Shown here: positions 22,525 through 29,967 of the stretch, piece by piece
Numbering within the stretch: the stretch's first letter is position 1
How the letters are laid out: each line of letters starts with the position of its first letter
Assembly: GCA_937894725.1 (NCBI GenBank)
Contig: CALAYL010000010.1
Coordinates: 1-31,961 of the forward strand
From: an uncultured Bacteroidota bacterium
GTDB taxonomy: Bacteria > Bacteroidota > Bacteroidia > Chitinophagales > LD1
Length of the DNA: 31,961 nucleotides
Reading direction: 5' to 3'
The notes under the pieces: model-generated
What the model saw: only the letters and a program-made list of their open reading frames with translations
Database searches by the model: none
Told to the model about the DNA's origin: nothing
Program-made: the position numbers and the translations under genes

Positions 22525-23154
22525 ATGAGAATAACCAATGCTCAAAAAAAAGAACTGTCTGATATTGTTATAGTAAATGGATTGAAAATTATCGACTTTA
22601 ACACTAGTGGAGACAACCAAAATTTTGAAGTTAAATATAAACATGATTACTATTCGTTCAGTATCTCCCTTCAAAATCCTGGATCTTATTATCTTACTAT
22701 TTTTTCAGTAGATAACACAAACGGCTATTCTCTCTCGGGAAAATGGGATCGAACATTATTCTATTTCAAAAATTGGGCGAGGGAAATATTCGAAGAACTC
22801 ACCACACCAACTGGATGGAATACATTTGAAAATGAGAATTATTTAAATACAAATATTGAAGATATTGAAGAGAAGTTTTCAGATACAGATAAGATACTTG
22901 TACTCCAAGGAATTGACGAATTAAAAGAGCGAATATCTCAATTGGATCTACCAAACGAATCCATTAAAATGATAGATAGAAAACTAGATGATTTAAAAAT
23001 AAAAGTAGATGAGCTTTCAAAGTTTGATTGGAAATCATTACTAATTGGTACGCTTGTAAGTTTGATACTTTCATTATCACTACCTCCTGAACTTAATGGT
23101 ACTATATGGTACTTCGTTAGTCAGTCATTTAACAATCCTAAGCAATTAAGATAA
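22525..23154 (+). CDS. Uncharacterised protein with C-terminal membrane anchor, paired with HEPN-like gene
   Basis: 209 residues. The N-terminal 100 residues form a beta-rich domain (NFEVKYKHDYYSFSISL, then NPGSYYLTIFSVDN and SLSGKWDRTLFYFKNWA). Residues 112-165 are a coiled coil (IDELKERISQLDL, KMIDRKLDDLKIKVDEL). Residues 171-187 form a single hydrophobic anchor (SLLIGTLVSLILSLSL), followed by a short aromatic tail. I do not recognise the family. The gene is AT-rich and starts nine bases before the next gene's upstream stop-start gap, so the two are probably co-transcribed. A sensor or membrane effector role beside the HEPN-like protein is an inference. Confidence 0.55.
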   Translation: MRITNAQKKELSDIVIVNGLKIIDFNTSGDNQNFEVKYKHDYYSFSISLQNPGSYYLTIFSVDNTNGYSLSGKWDRTLFYFKNWAREIFEELTTPTGWNTFENENYLNTNIEDIEEKFSDTDKILVLQGIDELKERISQLDLPNESIKMIDRKLDDLKIKVDELSKFDWKSLLIGTLVSLILSLSLPPELNGTIWYFVSQSFNNPKQLR

Positions 23155-23163
23155 TCAGAGAAC

Positions 23164-24087
23164 ATGCTAAACCACGATACAATAATAAAGCGACTATCAC
23201 TGATTAAATATCTTCATAAAATCGGTATAGAACAATCAGTGCAGTTTGAAACTATTGCTTCTTTTTCAATTTTATCATTGCACGATAGCACTGAAATGTT
23301 TTTAAAATTATTAGCTGAGCATAAAAACATAAAGTCTGAGAGTTTTAGTTTTTTAGACTATTGGGAAAGTATTCCCTCTCTAACCTTGAAAGAATCAATG
23401 AGAAATCTAAATGCTCGAAGGGTAAACATAAAGCATAAAGGTCTTTTGCCATCTAAGTCAGACATTGAAATTAGTAGGGTTAATGTAACTGACTTTTTCG
23501 AGCAGAACACTATTACTCATTTCAATATCGAATGGAGAGAAATCTCACTCTTAACCTTAATTAAATACGACAATGTAAGGAAGCATTTAGAGCAAGCTCA
23601 ACAGTTATTAGAAAACAATAAAATTGAAGATTGTATAGAGGCAACAGCCATTGCTTTTGATGATTTAATCTACTTTTATGAAGAATCCAAATCTGGTTAT
23701 TTTGGGAAATCTCCATTTTATTTTGGTCGTAATTTAGCTTTCTTAAATTCCTTTTTTATGGACAAAAGAGATGACAGAAAAATGAGTGACTTTATTGATA
23801 ATGTGGGGGAATCATTAATTGAGATTCAAAATGCAGTCAAAATTTTAAGCTTTGGAATTGACTATAAAAAGTTTGCAAAGTTCAAGCTATTAACTCCTTC
23901 TGTCAGAAGGACAATCGGTGGTAAACAATTTGCCCAAATTTGGGGACAAAGAAAATGGACTAAAAACAATTGTCAATACTGTATTGACTTTGTACTAGAT
24001 AGTTCGCTTAAGTTACAAGAGTTTGATTTTGACATAAACGAACTTATGGTAAATGAGGGATTAGTTTTAGAAATACAAGATGAGTAA
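23164..24087 (+). CDS. HEPN-like domain protein, putative defence or exclusion component
   Basis: 307 residues, largely helical. Residues 30-55 (IASFSILSLHDSTEMFLKLL) and 79-93 (NLNARRVNIKHKG) read as a HEPN fold: R86 with H91 forms an Rx4H motif, and a glycine follows, as in the RNxxxKHxG variant of these RNase-related helical domains. A second helical pair (HLEQAQQLLENNKIEDCIEA) resembles another HEPN or TPR-like unit. HEPN proteins often act as RNases or as their regulators in abortive infection and toxin-antitoxin systems. It follows the membrane-anchored protein by nine bases. The catalytic state cannot be judged: the R-x4-H is present, but the second domain lacks an obvious one. Confidence 0.6.
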   Translation: MLNHDTIIKRLSLIKYLHKIGIEQSVQFETIASFSILSLHDSTEMFLKLLAEHKNIKSESFSFLDYWESIPSLTLKESMRNLNARRVNIKHKGLLPSKSDIEISRVNVTDFFEQNTITHFNIEWREISLLTLIKYDNVRKHLEQAQQLLENNKIEDCIEATAIAFDDLIYFYEESKSGYFGKSPFYFGRNLAFLNSFFMDKRDDRKMSDFIDNVGESLIEIQNAVKILSFGIDYKKFAKFKLLTPSVRRTIGGKQFAQIWGQRKWTKNNCQYCIDFVLDSSLKLQEFDFDINELMVNEGLVLEIQDE

Positions 24088-24114
24088 ACTTATAGAATAA
24101 AGGTTTAAAATGCA

Positions 24115-24408
24115 CTAATCACACCATGCAGGTATAGAGCGTTTCGCTACATGAGTAATAGTCTCTCCATTGTAATAGTGATGAAAAATTCTACGAGCTT
24201 CACCTTCAGTAGGAGCATCTATGATTGAGCCATGATGTGTACCAGTTACTGCCCATGATGTAGGTGTGTTTTTTTTCGCCTTTTGATGCGCATCCCATTT
24301 TTTCTGTGCTAGCCTGAAGATGTTGATCATATCATCATAGGTACAGCCAGCATCTGCTAGTTCCTTTATCCACTTATCTATTAGCTTTTGTTCTTTTTCG
24401 GTGATCAT
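24115..24408 (-). CDS. Unknown small early protein
   Basis: 97 residues, not recognised. The first 45 residues are helical (EKEQKLIDKWIKELADAGCT); the C-terminal half has GTHHGSIIDAPTEGEARRIF and FHHYYNGETIT, with several His residues, and ends in AWCD. It is the last gene of the leftward early operon and converges on the cargo block. No terminator is visible in the 27-base gap at 24088-24114. Function unknown. Confidence 0.6.
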   Translation of the reverse strand: MITEKEQKLIDKWIKELADAGCTYDDMINIFRLAQKKWDAHQKAKKNTPTSWAVTGTHHGSIIDAPTEGEARRIFHHYYNGETITHVAKRSIPAWCD

Positions 24409-24426
24409 GGTTGGGTGGTTTTTTGT

Positions 24427-24684
24427 TTAGAATTGAATTACTAATTGTCTCTTATCTGCCTCGCTCATGGGTAGTGCAGCTTTGTCTAGCCTAGCTAACT
24501 CATACACTCCTCGTTGGATGCGGTTTAGCACCCTAGTCTTTACAAGTCTTGCTAGCACTTCGCCTACATACTTATCGGCATTGTGGTAGTAGTAGCCTCC
24601 TATCAGCTGCACCGCCTCCGCTTTGGTTATCTGCCCATCGTTTTGATGGGCAGATAAGATGATTGCTTTTTGCTTTTCGGTCAT
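24427..24684 (-). CDS. Small winged-helix-like protein
   Basis: 85 residues. GQITKAEAVQLIGGYYYHNADKY followed by VGEVLARLVKTRVLNRIQRG then VYEL is a helix-turn-helix with a short wing, so it may bind DNA. It is near the 3' end of the early operon. A 13-base inverted repeat lies inside its 5' coding part (24627-24657). Role unknown; a transcriptional regulator of late genes is possible because Mu's C and Mor activators also lie at the end of early or middle transcription, but there is no sequence match to them. Confidence 0.55.
   Translation of the reverse strand: MTEKQKAIILSAHQNDGQITKAEAVQLIGGYYYHNADKYVGEVLARLVKTRVLNRIQRGVYELARLDKAALPMSEADKRQLVIQF
24627..24657 (-). repeat. Perfect 13-bp inverted repeat within a coding sequence
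   Basis: TTATCTGCCCATC and GATGGGCAGATAA flank GTTTT (plus strand). The stem lies about 28 to 58 bases into the winged-helix gene. As RNA it would form a stable hairpin near the start of translation; as DNA it would suit a dimeric repressor. Such a stem is unusual inside coding sequence. Confidence 0.6.
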
Positions 24685-24686
24685 GG

Positions 24687-25094
24687 CTAGTCATTTTCTT
24701 TCGGTCTATAACCTGCTGTGAGTATAGCATAGTAGCTTACTTTGCTTATTTTTTCAGCCTCTTCAGACACCAAAAATGCAATAGAACTACCTTCATAGCC
24801 AATCGAGTCAAATAGCTTTTGAACCAATGAAGAGCAGTTGAATGCAAAGCGATTCTTCTCCTTTTCGTTTTTGCTATCGTTTCTAATTGCAAATCCGATA
24901 GGACTTACATTAAGATACCAATCCTTTGGCTTATCTTCATTTTGACTCAGTGCCAGTTTGTCTCCTACTTTCAGTTGGAGCAACTCGCCCAACTCTTTTG
25001 AAATGCTAATCATCCCCGACTTTGTCAATCGAATAGATGCCTGTCCTCTGCGTGATTTCTCTACGTTTTCTGTGTTAAATTCTTTTAGTTTCAT
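24687..25094 (-). CDS. Unknown protein with AbrB-like N-terminal motif
   Basis: 135 residues. Residues 21-50 (SIRLTKSGMISISKELGELL, then LKVGDKLALSQ) resemble the swapped-hairpin motif of AbrB/MazE-type DNA-binding proteins, including the G-D-K-L turn. The C-terminal part has AFNCSSLVQKLFDSIGYEG and SKVSYYAILTAGYRP and is not recognised. It lies two bases before the winged-helix gene. A DNA-binding regulator is a reasonable guess, not shown. Confidence 0.45.
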   Translation of the reverse strand: MKLKEFNTENVEKSRRGQASIRLTKSGMISISKELGELLQLKVGDKLALSQNEDKPKDWYLNVSPIGFAIRNDSKNEKEKNRFAFNCSSLVQKLFDSIGYEGSSIAFLVSEEAEKISKVSYYAILTAGYRPKEND

Positions 25095-25127
25095 GTTTTT
25101 TTTGATTTTATGGTTATTGAATAATTC

Positions 25128-25397
25128 CTATTTTTTAAAGCCCTTTTGAACGGCCTTTGAAAGCTTGCCTTTTACTTCGTTTTTGATAAATGCTTGAGCT
25201 GTGTCTATGCTCTGAAAATGTTTGTATAGCGAGAGGTAGCTGCGGAGCTTTCTGTCCTTTCTGTATTCTCGTACTTTCTCCCAATCTTTGAATAGTGTAA
25301 TTCCAAAGAGGAGCGTTTTGTAGCATCGCTCTACAGTGTAGAATCCACGATGTTTGATGATGCGATAGTCTGAAATTGTTTTAGTGATGATGGACAT
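25128..25397 (-). CDS. Small basic protein of unknown function
   Basis: 89 residues, very basic (EYRKDRKLRSYLSLYKHF, C-terminal KGKLSKAVQKGFKK). It begins with a beta hairpin (SDYRIIKHRGFYTVERCYK). No family recognised. Basic charge suggests nucleic acid binding. Tightly packed between early genes. Confidence 0.55.
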   Translation of the reverse strand: MSIITKTISDYRIIKHRGFYTVERCYKTLLFGITLFKDWEKVREYRKDRKLRSYLSLYKHFQSIDTAQAFIKNEVKGKLSKAVQKGFKK

Positions 25398-25401
25398 TTT
25401 A

Positions 25402-25641
25402 TTATTTTTTGTTGTTTGATAAATAACCTTCTAGTGGCTCTTCTCTGACTATCTTTGCGATGGTGTCAGGATTGAGAAAAAACTTAGTTCTACCGATGTG
25501 ATTGAGAATGTACTCATAGGAATATTTTGAGACATCATGCTGTTTTACGGCACTCATTTTCTTAAACTCCTTACATATCCTATCATACTTTTCGAGCAGA
25601 AGCTGTCTGTCGTATTTTTTCTTTTTGCGCTGCTTCGCCAT
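25402..25641 (-). CDS. Small basic early protein of unknown function
   Basis: 79 residues, starting with the Lys/Arg-rich stretch AKQRKKKKYDR. The remaining helical part (LLEKYDRICKEFKKMSAVKQ) and IVREEPLEGYL are not recognised. It starts directly downstream of the P-loop ATPase gene with a one-base gap. Confidence 0.5.
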   Translation of the reverse strand: MAKQRKKKKYDRQLLLEKYDRICKEFKKMSAVKQHDVSKYSYEYILNHIGRTKFFLNPDTIAKIVREEPLEGYLSNNKK

Positions 25642-25642
25642 C

Positions 25643-26287
25643 TTATTGTTTGATTTTTAGCTGTTTTAATTCTCTCAGTTTCTCTCTGTAATCGGCTGCT
25701 CCTTTTTCCCATATCACATAATCTTCATTGCCTCCAAATCTGCTCCTGGGCATGGCCACAAATCCTCTTACTCTGATCTTGATGTCGGTCATATACTCTA
25801 TGCTCTTGCCATGATTCCCTTTAGGCTTTGCGCCATCCTCATGGCAGATGATGACAAAGCATTTTTTAGGAAATAAAGCCTTCAGCTCTTTAAACTGCTC
25901 AGCAGTTAATCCCATATAATCACGGCTGTCTATAAAGCAAAACTTGGGCGATTTTTTTCGTGCCAATCGCTCCTTCATAGCCTCATAATCTTCCATGTGA
26001 CCAAAGATGATACGCCCATTGACCGATGCCAACTGCTGGCGATGCAGACACTCCTGGAGTGATTTGGATATACCCTGCTCAAAAGAGTTGTAATACACCT
26101 TGTCAAACCGAGTGAGCATCTTTGCAAATTGGATACAAAAGTCTGTCTTTCCATTGCCACTCATGCCATATACGATGGCACTAAAGTTATCTTCAGGCTC
26201 GCCACAAAAGAGCTTCCAGTCTCCTTCAAATTTCAACGTCTTGAATTTTTTATTTAAAAAATCTTTCACACCAAATGCTTTTTTCAT
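25643..26287 (-). CDS. P-loop ATPase, RecA/AAA-like
   Basis: 214 residues. Walker A is GMSGNGKT (residues 41-48) and Walker B is KFCFIDSRD (about 115-123). The protein is compact, with no extra domain, and ends in a basic helix (YREKLRELKQLKIKQ). The layout, beta strand then P-loop and a central VYYNSFEQGISKSLQ segment, recalls phage RecA-like ATPases that act in DNA processing or helicase loading. It is separate from the MuB-like ATPase. Its start overlaps the preceding gene's stop in an ATGA. Substrate unknown. Confidence 0.7.
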   Translation of the reverse strand: MKKAFGVKDFLNKKFKTLKFEGDWKLFCGEPEDNFSAIVYGMSGNGKTDFCIQFAKMLTRFDKVYYNSFEQGISKSLQECLHRQQLASVNGRIIFGHMEDYEAMKERLARKKSPKFCFIDSRDYMGLTAEQFKELKALFPKKCFVIICHEDGAKPKGNHGKSIEYMTDIKIRVRGFVAMPRSRFGGNEDYVIWEKGAADYREKLRELKQLKIKQ

Positions 26288-26544
26288 AGAGAGTTTAGTA
26301 GAATTTGAAGAGTTCGCAATCTGTCTTTGAGAGCTGTGGCAGCTTGGATGATAGCTTGCATCTTTTCGATACCTTCCTGGATCTGCTCAGGGTCATCTAG
26401 CTTTCCCCATATTTTTACAGTCCTATTGCAGTCAGCCAGCCGAAACTGATATTCGCTTCTGTCTCCTGATTCGTATGTTTTAATATGCACCGCAGCCATA
26501 CTTGTGATGCTGTTTGGCACTAAAAATCGTTTTGCGTTTAACAT
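26284..26544 (-). CDS. Unknown small early protein
   Basis: 86 residues. A beta-rich first half (SMAAVHIKTYESGDRSEYQF, DCNRTVKIWGKL) precedes a helical second half (IQEGIEKMQAIIQAATALKD). ATGA overlap with the ATPase gene suggests that the two are translated together. No family recognised. Confidence 0.5.
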   Translation of the reverse strand: MLNAKRFLVPNSITSMAAVHIKTYESGDRSEYQFRLADCNRTVKIWGKLDDPEQIQEGIEKMQAIIQAATALKDRLRTLQILLNSL

Positions 26545-26855
26545 GCTATTATGCTTTTGTCTAGGGTTTCGTAAATAGGATATGCAGTGGCTAATTGTAG
26601 GGGAGAAAACTCTCGGAAATCGTTGCTCCCGATTATGATGCGGAGGGCTATGCCCTGAGTTACTGAAAATGTAAATGACTTCTTACCATCATAAGCAAAA
26701 AATAGTTTCCTTTTGATAATGATTGCTATTTCTACACTTAGAGCTGAAACCATTATTTGTATTTCTGTCTTCCCATTTTTATGATGCCAAGGTCTTAATA
26801 CATTAATTAAAAATTGAGCATCATCATAAGTAAGTTTGAGTGTTACTTTTTTCAT
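26538..26855 (-). CDS. Unknown small early protein
   Basis: 105 residues. It begins KKVTLKLTYDDAQFLINVLR, has a strand-helix pattern and a hydrophobic segment (ALSVEIAIIIKRKLFFAY) and ends LDKSIIAC. Seven bases overlap the next gene and it starts in an ATGA overlap with the preceding one. Not recognised. Confidence 0.5.
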   Translation of the reverse strand: MKKVTLKLTYDDAQFLINVLRPWHHKNGKTEIQIMVSALSVEIAIIIKRKLFFAYDGKKSFTFSVTQGIALRIIIGSNDFREFSPLQLATAYPIYETLDKSIIAC

Positions 26856-27253
26856 GGCCTAAACAATTTTTCGCTGATTCTAGCGAGCTGAAAAAGCTCT
26901 TGACCTGAATACTCATTAAAGCCTCGTTTCACGCCAAATACCCCATTCGTTTCGCAAAAAGCCTTGGCATCTTGTACTGTCTTGCCATTGGATCTGAAGA
27001 TGGCAATAATTGCCTTCCGCTGTTTATCTCTCGGATCAGCAGCATAGGCATTCTCTTTAGGCTTGCTAGGCGTAGCTGCTACCTGCTGGAGCATTTGATT
27101 CAAGTAGTATATTTGATTGTCAGCTACATCTCGCAGACTCGTATGTTTGCCATCCGTGAAAGCTCGCACGGCCTCCACACTGGTGTATTCAGGGTCGAAC
27201 TGTTGAATGTGCTTGATAAGCGCAAAAGTGGCAGCGTATTTGTTTTTAGCCAT
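26852..27253 (-). CDS. Unknown early protein, possible GemA-like C-terminal part
   Basis: 133 residues. N-terminal half: LIKHIQQFDPEYTSVEAVRA and TSLRDVADNQIYYLNQML. C-terminal half: RDKQRKAIIAIFRSNGKTVQ then YSGQELFQLARISEKLF, a helix, turn, helix layout vaguely like the end of Mu GemA/DUF1018 proteins, where a final short helix pair follows a loop. The Mu gene is in the same early segment. The resemblance is weak and I would not assign the family without a profile search. Confidence 0.4.
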   Translation of the reverse strand: MAKNKYAATFALIKHIQQFDPEYTSVEAVRAFTDGKHTSLRDVADNQIYYLNQMLQQVAATPSKPKENAYAADPRDKQRKAIIAIFRSNGKTVQDAKAFCETNGVFGVKRGFNEYSGQELFQLARISEKLFRP

Positions 27254-27255
27254 GA

Positions 27256-27681
27256 TTAATATTGGTTTTCAAATCTTCTTTGGAATAGGAATGTCTCAGG
27301 GTATAGTTTTTCGATACCGTTTTTCAGCATCAAAAACTGCTTGTATTTTGGCATCGCTTCAAAAGCCTTTATTTTGTCAGATTCTTTCAAATCTGACCAC
27401 AGCTTTTTAGCTCTTTTTTTATTGCCTATTTTGTAGTTGTACTCTGCCCAGAATCTGTCAAAACTCAAATCAGTTGGCAGGAGTTTTATAGACACTGTTT
27501 TGCTCTTTTTGACCAAGGCATGGATGTCCTCTTCTTTGATAGGCATATTATCTATTAGGTAGAAGTATTGCTTATCATCTAGCGATGCGCCAGTGCTATC
27601 GAAATAGTGCAACTGACCAAGGATATAGCCCATGATAACCTGCCCTGCAAAAACAGTAGATGTGAGGCTATACTTATTCAT
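27256..27681 (-). CDS. Protein with replication/helicase-loader-like C-terminal motif
   Basis: 141 residues. From about residue 75 the pattern FDRFWAEYNYKIGNKKRAKK, then LWSDLKESDKIKAFEAMPKY and ETFLFQRRFEN, matches a C-terminal motif common in phage replication initiators and helicase loaders (FWxxYPxKxGKxxAxKxW ... TFLxxxxWE). The N-terminal half is beta-rich and not recognised. A role in recruiting host replication proteins is an inference. It is tightly packed between DUF3164 and the GemA-like gene. Confidence 0.55.
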   Translation of the reverse strand: MNKYSLTSTVFAGQVIMGYILGQLHYFDSTGASLDDKQYFYLIDNMPIKEEDIHALVKKSKTVSIKLLPTDLSFDRFWAEYNYKIGNKKRAKKLWSDLKESDKIKAFEAMPKYKQFLMLKNGIEKLYPETFLFQRRFENQY

Positions 27682-27682
27682 C

Positions 27683-28318
27683 TTAGATGCTTGAAAAATT
27701 GAGATTCACCAAGTCCCATCCGTTGTTTTCATTTCTGCGATAGATGCGGATATAGTTAGAAGTAGTAGTCGGATTGTAAGCTTCTTTGAATAGTCGAAGC
27801 GCATCTTTCCAATCGGCATCATCAAAGTCGTTTTCGTGCTTATACAGTCGATTGATGTTGTTTATATCCAAGTCGCCTGTCACCGAATTGCGCTCTAGCA
27901 TACCCATGATTAAACCATAGAGCTTCTTATCTCGCTTTTTCACAAATCCATTTAAGAAAAGTTTTAGTTTCTCCTCAGCCAAATCAGCTCGCTCATCAAA
28001 CTCCTTTTTCACAGCTGAGCTGTACTGTATCTTGAAATGCTCATTCTTGATTTCAAAATTACCTTTGTTTTTCTCGCCACCTTTGATGTCTCCATACTCC
28101 AGCATCTCTTCTTTGAATGTATGCATCCTTTGAAAAAAAAGTGTCTTAGCTTCGGCCAGTTGACTAAAGAGATCTATACCTACGATGCCGATGCTTTGTA
28201 TCAACGCATTTTTGCTTTTTTCGTAGGCTGCTTTTTTAGCAGCTTGCTCTGCTACATCTTCTTTTTGTCTTTCTGCGAGTAGCTGCTTTAGCTCCTCGGT
28301 AGATAATTTCTTTGTCAT
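27683..28318 (-). CDS. DUF3164 family protein
   Basis: 211 residues. After a charged helical N-terminus (TEELKQLLAERQKEDVAEQA), the body has DIKGGEKNKGNFEIKNEHFK, FDERADLAEEKLKLFL and GDLDINNINRLYKHENDFDD, then SNYIRIYRRNENNGWDLVNL at the C-terminus, the landmarks of DUF3164. This family is a marker of Mu-like early regions; its function is not known. It follows the DnaA-like protein by six bases. Confidence 0.75.
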   Translation of the reverse strand: MTKKLSTEELKQLLAERQKEDVAEQAAKKAAYEKSKNALIQSIGIVGIDLFSQLAEAKTLFFQRMHTFKEEMLEYGDIKGGEKNKGNFEIKNEHFKIQYSSAVKKEFDERADLAEEKLKLFLNGFVKKRDKKLYGLIMGMLERNSVTGDLDINNINRLYKHENDFDDADWKDALRLFKEAYNPTTTSNYIRIYRRNENNGWDLVNLNFSSI

Positions 28319-28324
28319 TTTTAT

Positions 28325-28726
28325 TTATTGTTTAGTTGTAAAAATCGAATCATAAAGCTCCAGCATAAGGGAGTCTTGAGTGTCTAGCCTGTCTTGGCAT
28401 GTTTGTATGCTATGTATTATAGTGCTGTGATCTCTATGTATCATCTCGCCTATTTGCTTTAAGGTCAAAAAGGAGTGTTGACGTGCATACCAACAAAAGA
28501 GCTGGCGAGCTGCTGCCAATTTTTTGAGCCTATTGGCAGACCGAATCATTTGTATCGTTATAAAATGCTTCGTTTCAAGTTCGTCAAGTATCCAATCCAA
28601 TTCATGATTCCCATCTATCTTTGAGCGCACCTCAATAAGCTGACCCAATAGCGCATTTATCTCTATCATCTTTTGCTTGATATTCACTACCAACACGGCT
28701 GGGCTTAAAACTTTAGACTTATTCAT
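28325..28726 (-). CDS. DnaA domain IV-like DNA-binding protein
   Basis: 133 residues. The C-terminal half (about 68-128) matches the DNA-binding domain IV of DnaA: ARQLFCWYARQHSFLTLKQIG and the signature RDHSTIIHSI (98-107), where DHxT contacts the DnaA box in bacterial DnaA. There is no AAA+ domain, so this is not a DnaA homologue but a stand-alone domain. The N-terminal 65 residues are helical (KQKMIEINALLGQLIEVR). It could bind host DnaA sites, regulate phage transcription, or interfere with initiation. ATGA overlap with the next upstream gene. Confidence 0.75.
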   Translation of the reverse strand: MNKSKVLSPAVLVVNIKQKMIEINALLGQLIEVRSKIDGNHELDWILDELETKHFITIQMIRSANRLKKLAAARQLFCWYARQHSFLTLKQIGEMIHRDHSTIIHSIQTCQDRLDTQDSLMLELYDSIFTTKQ

Positions 28727-28980
28727 GCTGCTGTATTTAAAAGCTGCAAATACGCCATCTCCATTCCTGAAAGAGTCACATGCCTTTCTCTATACATAGC
28801 ATCTAGGTCATTGTAAAAAAGAGCTACGGCTACGTGCTTTACAAAGCAGTCAGCAAAGCTGTCCATCGCCTTTCTACAACAGACTAATTGTTCTGTACTG
28901 TAGCACGAGGCTATCCACTTGTTGATGTGTTCGTAATGCACGAATATTTTCTCTCTTTCTCTTATAGTTTGATTTTCCAT
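28723..28980 (-). CDS. Unknown small early protein
   Basis: 85 residues, helical, with four Cys-containing short stretches (INKWIASCYSTEQLVCCRK, ADCFVKHVAVALFYNDL). It starts ten bases downstream of the MuB-like gene and overlaps the DnaA-like gene in an ATGA. No family recognised. Confidence 0.5.
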   Translation of the reverse strand: MENQTIREREKIFVHYEHINKWIASCYSTEQLVCCRKAMDSFADCFVKHVAVALFYNDLDAMYRERHVTLSGMEMAYLQLLNTAA

Positions 28981-28990
28981 TTTTTTGATT

Positions 28991-29893
28991 TTATTGATTG
29001 ATTAATTGATAGCGTTGAATAATTCGCTTTAGCCTTCGCAGATCCTCCACCACTTTTATGTCTCTATTTTCGAGCGAGCGAGTCACCGTGCCACACTCCT
29101 CGAATATGGCTTTGTGATCATCCGAACTTAGTATTCCGTTAGCTTTACAGATATTAGATACATCTACTTGAGTAGCTCCTATGAGGTGTATGAATTTTCT
29201 GCCAAATCGACTGTCGATTTCATCAAACCCTTTGCCAGCAAAGCGCACACCTCGCTTGATTTCTTTTTCTAAATTCTCCGTACCAGCGATCAGTACACCG
29301 AGCTTATCCTCCAGCTCATTGTATAGTGGTATCATAAATCGGAGAGCCGCTGGCTTTAGCTTGTCAGCTTCATCTATGATCAGTAGTGGCTTTTTTGACC
29401 TTCTCTTGGCGAAATATTCAAATACTAGCTCACCTACTTCATCATTACTAGCATAGCCTGTAGGAGTAGCTATTCCGAGCGATTTGCAGAGATTGCGCAT
29501 AAACTCTCGCTTGCCCCATTCTCTACATTGGAGGTAGTAAACTCCATCTTTAGACTGCTTGTAAATGTCTTTTAAAGTAGCCGTTTTGCCACTACCAGCT
29601 TTCTCGCTGATGGCTATAAACATGCTCTTCTTGCGAGCCGTTTCTGCCAGTTTCACAATCGTATTCCAATTGCCAATCGGTGCTATGTTCCAGTTGGCAT
29701 CCTCCTCATCCAATCCCAAGGCATGAGCTATCTTGTGAAGCATAGCATCACCGTCTGCGCCATATTTTCCTGAGAGTACCTGACTGATTGTAGCCTCGCT
29801 CACTCCGCATTTATTAGCCACGGCAGAGTACGATCCCAATTTCTGCTTTTCCTTGTTGATAAGCTCCGTTACTGTTTGTTGTAGATTTTTCAT
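28991..29893 (-). CDS. MuB-like transposition ATPase (target-DNA activator)
   Basis: 300 residues. Residues 1-60 form a helix-turn-helix (SYSAVANKCGVSEATISQVL then SGKYG). An AAA+ core follows with Walker A EKAGSGKT (97-104) and Walker B PLLIIDEAD (169-177), then LGVLIAGTENLEKEI with a sensor-like segment and an Arg-rich helix near the C-terminus (KVVEDLRRLKRIIQRYQ). This is the MuB layout: it captures target DNA, activates the transposase, and provides target immunity. The gene lies directly downstream of the transposase, as in Mu. Confidence 0.85.
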   Translation of the reverse strand: MKNLQQTVTELINKEKQKLGSYSAVANKCGVSEATISQVLSGKYGADGDAMLHKIAHALGLDEEDANWNIAPIGNWNTIVKLAETARKKSMFIAISEKAGSGKTATLKDIYKQSKDGVYYLQCREWGKREFMRNLCKSLGIATPTGYASNDEVGELVFEYFAKRRSKKPLLIIDEADKLKPAALRFMIPLYNELEDKLGVLIAGTENLEKEIKRGVRFAGKGFDEIDSRFGRKFIHLIGATQVDVSNICKANGILSSDDHKAIFEECGTVTRSLENRDIKVVEDLRRLKRIIQRYQLINQ

Positions 29894-29939
29894 TGTTTTG
29901 TACTTTGATTTTATGTTAATTGATAGTTGACATTTAAGG

Positions 29940-29967
29940 AGCTACTCTCACCGAGTAGCTTTTTTTA
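29940..29967 (+). terminator. Hairpin with T-run facing the plus strand
   Basis: AGCTACTC pairs with GAGTAGCT around TCACC and is followed by a T-run on the plus strand (eight T with one base shared with the stem). Genes on both sides are transcribed leftward, so on that strand the T-run precedes the stem. It should stop rightward (antisense) transcription entering the transposase gene, or only form a hairpin in the A-B intergenic mRNA. Confidence 0.55.

Noticed and set aside
24088..24114. Terminator between the convergent cargo and early operons
   Set aside because: Only a five-base TAAAC/GTTTA pairing is present, too weak to call.
24366..24374. TTATCCACT, one base off a DnaA box
   Set aside because: A single near match inside a coding sequence is expected by chance and has no cluster around it.
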